The position numbers and the translations under genes are program-made. Positions 5,528 through 8,128 of a stretch of 8,128 nucleotides of DNA are shown piece by piece. Source of the DNA: Nitrososphaerales archaeon (lineage in GTDB: Archaea > Thermoproteota > Nitrososphaeria > Nitrososphaerales > Gagatemarchaeaceae). How positions within the stretch are numbered: position 1 is the first letter of the stretch; every line of letters starts with the position of its first letter. The DNA lies in NCBI GenBank assembly GCA_030040055.1, contig JASHUK010000086.1, positions 1 to 8,128 of the forward strand. The letters run 5' to 3'. The notes beneath the pieces are model-generated. The model saw only the letters and a program-made list of their open reading frames with translations. It was not told the origin of the DNA and did not search any database.

Positions 5528-6702
5528 GCAGCGGCCGCGAGCGCCGTATCCTCGGACATAATCTTGCCAAGAATCTGCTCGCCGATTAAGAGTTGGATTC
5601 TCTTGGTCCGTCCCCGCCGTCCTTTGCTGACCACGGAGGCTTCAATGAGACCCAACAGGTCGAGTTCGGCCAAAATCCCGCTTACCCTTCTCTGTGTAAG
5701 AACCTCGATTCCTGTTCGCCTGCAAAGTGTGGTATAGGCAAGGTAGAGTTCACCCGTGTTCGTTCCTTCCTTGAACTTGGATGTGGCGAGCAGTACCGCT
5801 TTCGTCTGGACGGGTAGCGACCGTATCGCCTCCTCCACCCGATCGTGTTCCATCTTGTCTGAAGCTTTCTTGATGCACATGTCGTCGATTTCCTTGAGGC
5901 CTTCCCGCTCAGCCACCTCTCCGGCTATTCTGAGCAGGTCGATTGCGCGCCTGGCGTCGCCATGTTCAGAACCCGCCATTGCCGCGCAGAGGTTGATTGC
6001 GGCCTGAGAGGCGACCCCCGGTTTGAACGCTGTTTGCGCCCTCTCGCCAAGTATTTCCTTGAGCTCTTCCACAGTGTAGGGCGGGAACACCATCTCCTCC
6101 TCGCTCAGGCTACTCAGGACCCGCGGATCGAGTCCCTCCTTGAACTTCAAGTCGTTGGAGATTCCAACCAAAGACAGTAGTCCGGGTAAGAGCCTTTCAT
6201 TGGACCTTGTGAATTCATACAGGACTTCGTCTCCGAAGGTCTTCACCAAATAATCGATCTCGTCCAAGACCAGAATTACCAAGTTTCCCCTCAGTTGTAT
6301 TTCCTTGAAGATTCTGCTTGTCACCTCCCCAGTGGACAGGCCCGTGAAGGGGACCCTGACTCCCACTGCCTGGGCGAATTCAGCCAGGGTGCGGTACTCG
6401 GTGTTTGCCAGCCTTGTGTTCACATAAGCGACGACCACCTTGCTCTCCCCTCCGCTAAGCAACTTAGACAGAACGTACCTTGTGACCGCTGTCTTGCCGG
6501 TTCCGGTTTTTCCGTACAGAAGGAGATTTGATGGTCTGCTCCCGTGAAGTACTGGCGCCAAGACCTCGGCTATCACTGTCGTCTGCTGGTCCCTGAACGG
6601 CAGCTTTTCGGGAATGTATTCCGGGCTCAGCGCACCGTGATTGGCGAATAGGATTTTTCCCTGTTTCGCCCTGTAGAAGATCCTGTCTATTTCGTCCTCC
6701 AA
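5524..6702 (-). CDS. Orc1/Cdc6 replication initiator
   Basis: Orc1/Cdc6 binds origin recognition boxes and loads the MCM helicase. The 392-residue protein has the AAA+ elements in order: Walker A GKTGTGKT (64-71), Walker B LVLDEID (144-150), sensor 1 asparagine in GISNDL (180-185), and sensor 2 arginine in HGDARRAIDLL (247-257). The C-terminal winged helix follows, with a recognition helix near TQRRVSGILAELDLLGLI (336-353) and a basic wing SKGRRGRTKRI (359-369). The N-terminal ALSPEYIPEKLPFRDQQ is the usual approach to the AAA+ domain. No ATG is available: an in-frame stop lies eight codons upstream of the TTG at 6702, which I take as start. The stop shares CTAG with the DP1 stop. The adjacent ORB-like sequences support its role at this locus. 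Confidence 0.95.
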   Translation of the reverse strand: MEDEIDRIFYRAKQGKILFANHGALSPEYIPEKLPFRDQQTTVIAEVLAPVLHGSRPSNLLLYGKTGTGKTAVTRYVLSKLLSGGESKVVVAYVNTRLANTEYRTLAEFAQAVGVRVPFTGLSTGEVTSRIFKEIQLRGNLVILVLDEIDYLVKTFGDEVLYEFTRSNERLLPGLLSLVGISNDLKFKEGLDPRVLSSLSEEEMVFPPYTVEELKEILGERAQTAFKPGVASQAAINLCAAMAGSEHGDARRAIDLLRIAGEVAEREGLKEIDDMCIKKASDKMEHDRVEEAIRSLPVQTKAVLLATSKFKEGTNTGELYLAYTTLCRRTGIEVLTQRRVSGILAELDLLGLIEASVVSKGRRGRTKRIQLLIGEQILGKIMSEDTALAAAA

Positions 6703-6724
6703 CTTCAGGTCAGTTGCTTCTGAT

Positions 6725-6735
6725 CAGTGGAAACA
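6725..6735 (+). promoter_or_regulatory. Partial ORB-like site A, before orc1/cdc6
   Basis: CAGTGGAAACA matches the core of the archaeal origin recognition box, but the G-run downstream is missing. It lies 23-33 nt before the orc1/cdc6 start codon, so Orc1 binding here could also affect its own transcription. Confidence 0.45.
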
Positions 6736-6736
6736 T

Positions 6737-6750
6737 CGCTTAGATAAGCG
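6737..6750 (-). promoter_or_regulatory. Possible orc1/cdc6 core promoter with inverted repeat
   Basis: CGCTTAGATAAGCG is an inverted repeat with two central bases. Read on the minus strand it contains TTATCTAA, a passable TATA box about 42 nt before the TTG at 6702, predicting a leader of about 16 nt. It lies between ORB-like sites A and B. Confidence 0.4.
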
Positions 6751-6755
6751 CTCCG

Positions 6756-6781
6756 CCCCTCCAATTCTTCTGTTTCCTGTG
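6756..6781 (-). promoter_or_regulatory. Partial ORB-like site B
   Basis: On the minus strand CACAGGAAACAG (6781-6770) matches the ORB core well. A GGGG follows at 6759-6756, but about six bases further away than in the strong sites. It may be a degenerate ORB. Confidence 0.4.
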
Positions 6782-6928
6782 TTTTGAGGTCGTAGACTGG
6801 AGTTTTGTTGTCTTACTTCAGGAGGTCGTGCTTGGTTCCTGTGCCTAGGTGATAGAGCTTAGGGTCTACTGGAAGACACCCATCATTAACGAGAGACTGA
6901 CCACGGCCGTAACAGACGTTCAAACAGT

Positions 6929-6948
6929 CTGCACCGGAAGTGAAGGGG
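6929..6948 (+). repeat. Origin recognition box C
   Basis: CTGCACCGGAAGTGAAGGGG matches site E at 17 of 20 positions in the opposite orientation. It has the ORB layout of a CCA-NN-GGAA-type core followed by a G-run. Confidence 0.7.
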
Positions 6949-7004
6949 TCCGGGTCCTGGAGTGAACTGATGTGAAACTAAACTGCGATTGCCAAGCTAT
7001 GACA

Positions 7005-7024
7005 CCCCAGTATTTCCACTGGAG
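7005..7024 (-). repeat. Origin recognition box D
   Basis: Minus strand CTCCAGTGGAAATACTGGGG has the ORB core and G-run, and agrees with site E at 14 of 20 positions. Similarity to E extends five bases further upstream (both read TGGCTCCA). An inner CCAGT/ACTGG inverted repeat spans 7007-7022. Confidence 0.7.
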
Positions 7025-7062
7025 CCACTCTCGCCCGAAACGGCAACCAGAGCACGTTCCAA

Positions 7063-7082
7063 CCCCTTTGCTTCCGGTGGAG
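7063..7082 (-). repeat. Origin recognition box E
   Basis: Minus strand CTCCACCGGAAGCAAAGGGG is the best ORB match in the window. It has the same orientation as site D, 58 bp away. Confidence 0.75.
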
Positions 7083-7173
7083 CCAGTATCGGGCGGTTCA
7101 CCAAGTCAGCGAAGTGAAGCACTGTGAACCATGCTCCAGCTCTCAGCATCGGGTCAAAGAATGCGATGTCCCT

Positions 7174-7188
7174 GTTCACAAGTTCACA
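7174..7188. repeat. Tandem GTTCACA motifs upstream of the winged-helix gene
   Basis: GTTCACA occurs at 7174-7180 and 7182-7188, ending ten bases before the TATA box at 7199. The inverse TGTGAAC is at 7123-7129, and GTTCAC at 7096-7101 completes a GGTTCAC/GTGAACC inverted repeat (7095-7101 and 7124-7130). This spacing suggests an operator or activator site; the binding protein is unknown. Confidence 0.4.
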
Positions 7189-7198
7189 CTAGCATGGG

Positions 7199-7205
7199 CT
7201 TTATG
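7199..7205 (+). promoter_or_regulatory. TATA box of the plus-strand winged-helix gene
   Basis: CTTTATG is centred about 31 nt before the TTG at 7233 and supports that start over the upstream ATG at 7203, which would lie inside the TATA box. Confidence 0.5.
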
Positions 7206-7232
7206 GCCAGCTGGGGTCTGGTTTGTTCTCCT

Positions 7233-7631
7233 TTGCGTAAGCGGATCAGGATAGAAATGGAAGACGATGATGGCACCAAATACACACTCGCCCTTGAGGG
7301 GAAGGTCTCGCGTGATAAATTGATGAAAGCCGTCGACATGCTGGAGGTAATGGACGTCCAGCTGGATCATCCTCAAAGAACGCCAGATGAGGGAACGTTC
7401 CTCGGTAAGGTGATTGCTCTTCTGGAAACCACATTCGCTGCGGGAGACTTCTCGTCGTCCGACATGGCACGAGAATTCGAGGAGAGGTACAATCAACCGG
7501 TCAAGCTCAGCACAATCTCCACCTACCTTGCACGTCTCGCTGACAAACAGTACATACGGCGAGAGAGATTCGGAAACTCCTGGGTCTATCGCAGGGTGTA
7601 CCTGAGAACGAGCCAGGTCGCAGAAAGATAA
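7233..7631 (+). CDS. Small archaeal protein with C-terminal winged-helix domain
   Basis: This 132-residue protein has two parts. The N-terminal segment (about 1-45) starts MRKRIRIEMEDDDGTKYTLA, likely a short beta hairpin, followed by a helix (SRDKLMKAVDMLEVMD). The C-terminal part (about 55-122) reads as a winged helix: a helix at TFLGKVIALLETTF, a second at SSSDMAREFEERY, a recognition helix near LSTISTYLARLADKQYI (92-108), and a wing with RRERFGNSWVYRR. I recognise the pattern as resembling conserved proteins of Nitrososphaeria, but I know of no assigned function. TTG at 7233 is chosen for the TATA box and because the family-like sequence begins there. The frame is open to 7131, but the extra residues look random. 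It lies next to the predicted origin and converges on another winged-helix gene nine bases away. Confidence 0.75.
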   Translation: MRKRIRIEMEDDDGTKYTLALEGKVSRDKLMKAVDMLEVMDVQLDHPQRTPDEGTFLGKVIALLETTFAAGDFSSSDMAREFEERYNQPVKLSTISTYLARLADKQYIRRERFGNSWVYRRVYLRTSQVAER

Positions 7632-7640
7632 ACCATCCTT

Positions 7641-8078
7641 TCAAGACCCGGGTTGTTGCGAGCGCCGACTGCCCAGAGCATTCCTGCCAGCCTCCGTCAG
7701 CTCATAGACGAAAGGCTTCTTGGAGTCATTCCTGGTTACAAGTCCATCGTCGAAAAGGACTTTCAGAATCCGGGCTGCATGTTCCCGCGAAATCGCAAAT
7801 CGCTGTCTGACCTCTACGGAGGTAAGCGCCCTCTCCGAAAGAACGGCAAGCAATGCGTGGGTTGCCGCATCTCGCTGCCCGGTTCGTTCCACGTTGGCTG
7901 GATATGTCGCATCCTCCTTCGAAGCGGGTCCCTGGGTCGGAAGTTGAAGCAGAGACTGAAGATGTGCAAGCTGCTCGGAGAGGTGCTCCAGCTGACTCTG
8001 TTGTCGTTCGACCAAAGACACGAGTCCTCGTTCGTAACCCACTTGATGCGCTGCCTCATCTGTAACTCCATGTAACAT
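7641..8078 (-). CDS. Putative winged-helix DNA-binding protein with N-terminal coiled coil
   Basis: From ATG at 8078 the product is 145 residues. Residues 19-46 (LVSLVERQQSQLEHLSEQLA and on) have leucines in a heptad-like spacing and probably form a coiled coil for dimerisation. A variable linker follows. Residues 71-135 form a winged helix: AATHALLAVLSE, LTSVEVRQRF, the recognition helix SREHAARILKVLFDDGLV, then a wing ending FVYELTEAGRNALG. This is the layout of MarR/ArsR-like archaeal regulators, and the target is unknown. The start is uncertain: GTG at 8108, ATG at 8078 and GTG at 8042 are possible, no TATA box is clear, and the frame is open to the right edge, so the gene may begin outside the window. 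Confidence 0.7.
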   Translation of the reverse strand: MLHGVTDEAAHQVGYERGLVSLVERQQSQLEHLSEQLAHLQSLLQLPTQGPASKEDATYPANVERTGQRDAATHALLAVLSERALTSVEVRQRFAISREHAARILKVLFDDGLVTRNDSKKPFVYELTEAGRNALGSRRSQQPGS

Positions 8079-8092
8079 GGCATCACGTGATG
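8068..8092. repeat. Two abutting palindromes at the 5' end of the coiled-coil winged-helix gene
   Basis: CCATGTAACATGG (8068-8080, six-base arms around one base) is followed without gap by CATCACGTGATG (8081-8092), a perfect 12-bp palindrome. TGTAAC is also directly repeated ten bases apart (8061 and 8071). They overlap the candidate ATG at 8078 and could be operator sites if the real start is downstream, or chance coding sequence if it is upstream. Confidence 0.4.
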
Positions 8093-8128
8093 CAGACCGA
8101 TGACGCACCTCTCCCGCATCAGCCTCTT

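Larger units (their letters stand above)
6723..7087. other. Predicted chromosomal replication origin (oriC)
   Basis: The 530-bp gap between orc1/cdc6 and the next gene holds three strong and two partial ORB-like sequences and no convincing gene. Strong site C (6929-6948, plus) and strong sites D (7005-7024) and E (7063-7082), both minus, point their G-runs towards each other across 56 bp. The 40 bp at 6961-7000 are only about 40% GC, a candidate unwinding element. Inverted ORBs flanking an AT-richer element beside orc1/cdc6 is the established archaeal origin arrangement. Not supported by any skew analysis here. Confidence 0.75.

Noticed and set aside
6861..6883. TCTACTGGAAGACACCC as a sixth ORB
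   Set aside because: It shares CTGGAA with the core but lacks the G-run and the bases after the core differ, so I could not separate it from chance.
6997..7179. A 60-codon minus-strand open frame in the origin gap
   Set aside because: It covers ORB sites D and E and resembles no family I know; sequence conservation there is better explained by the ORBs.
7131..7232. N-terminal extension of the plus-strand winged-helix protein from an ATG at 7131
   Set aside because: The extension would span the GTTCACA repeats and TATA box and has no domain-like sequence; the recognisable part starts at 7233.
1..8128. CRISPR array, insertion sequence, prophage or toxin-antitoxin system
   Set aside because: No regular spacer repeats, transposase motifs, attachment-site duplications or toxin-like small gene pairs were seen; gene content is core archaeal.

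Overview
The window looks archaeal. It encodes the small (DP1) subunit of the D-family DNA polymerase, an Orc1/Cdc6 initiator, an archaeal UPF0147 protein, an archaeal autoantigen-p27-type zinc-ribbon protein, and a serine tRNA whose anticodon arm is interrupted by intron sequence. Most first genes of transcription units have a TATA box 25-31 nt before the start codon and no Shine-Dalgarno sequence, which is the pattern of leaderless archaeal transcripts. PolD, ThyX, frequent TTG/GTG starts and fairly high GC fit a soil- or subsurface-type member of the Nitrososphaeria (Thaumarchaeota) or a nearby lineage such as Bathyarchaeia. That placement is an inference, not a proof.

Layout, left to right. 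A UPF0147 gene runs off the left edge on the minus strand and is divergent from a plus-strand series: a zinc-ribbon protein (222-569), a peroxiredoxin (599-1078) and an A-type Fe-S carrier (1124-1480). Each of these three has its own TATA box. A minus-strand tRNA-Ser gene follows (1511-1626). Next comes an apparent operon of a ThyX-like paralog without the ThyX signature motif (1738-2181), ThyX itself (2144-2701) and a phosphohexomutase (2705-4030). DP1 (4052-5527) has a TATA box overlapping the mutase stop codon. DP1 converges on orc1/cdc6 (5524-6702, minus); their stop codons share one CTAG tetranucleotide.

The 530-bp gap upstream of orc1/cdc6 is the most informative non-coding stretch. It contains three strong and two weaker matches to the archaeal origin recognition box (ORB). 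The strong ones are inverted around a 56-bp interval whose central part is AT-richer, so the gap is a predicted replication origin. Beyond it are two convergent genes for small winged-helix proteins, with repeated GTTCACA motifs before the first and two abutting palindromes at the 5' end of the second.

Functionally the window joins replication (origin, Orc1/Cdc6, PolD exonuclease subunit) and dTMP synthesis (ThyX plus partner) with redox and Fe-S maintenance and sugar-phosphate metabolism. The points that most deserve a second look are the tandem ThyX pair with complementary losses, the predicted origin with its neighbouring winged-helix genes, and the tRNA-Ser that seems to need two introns.
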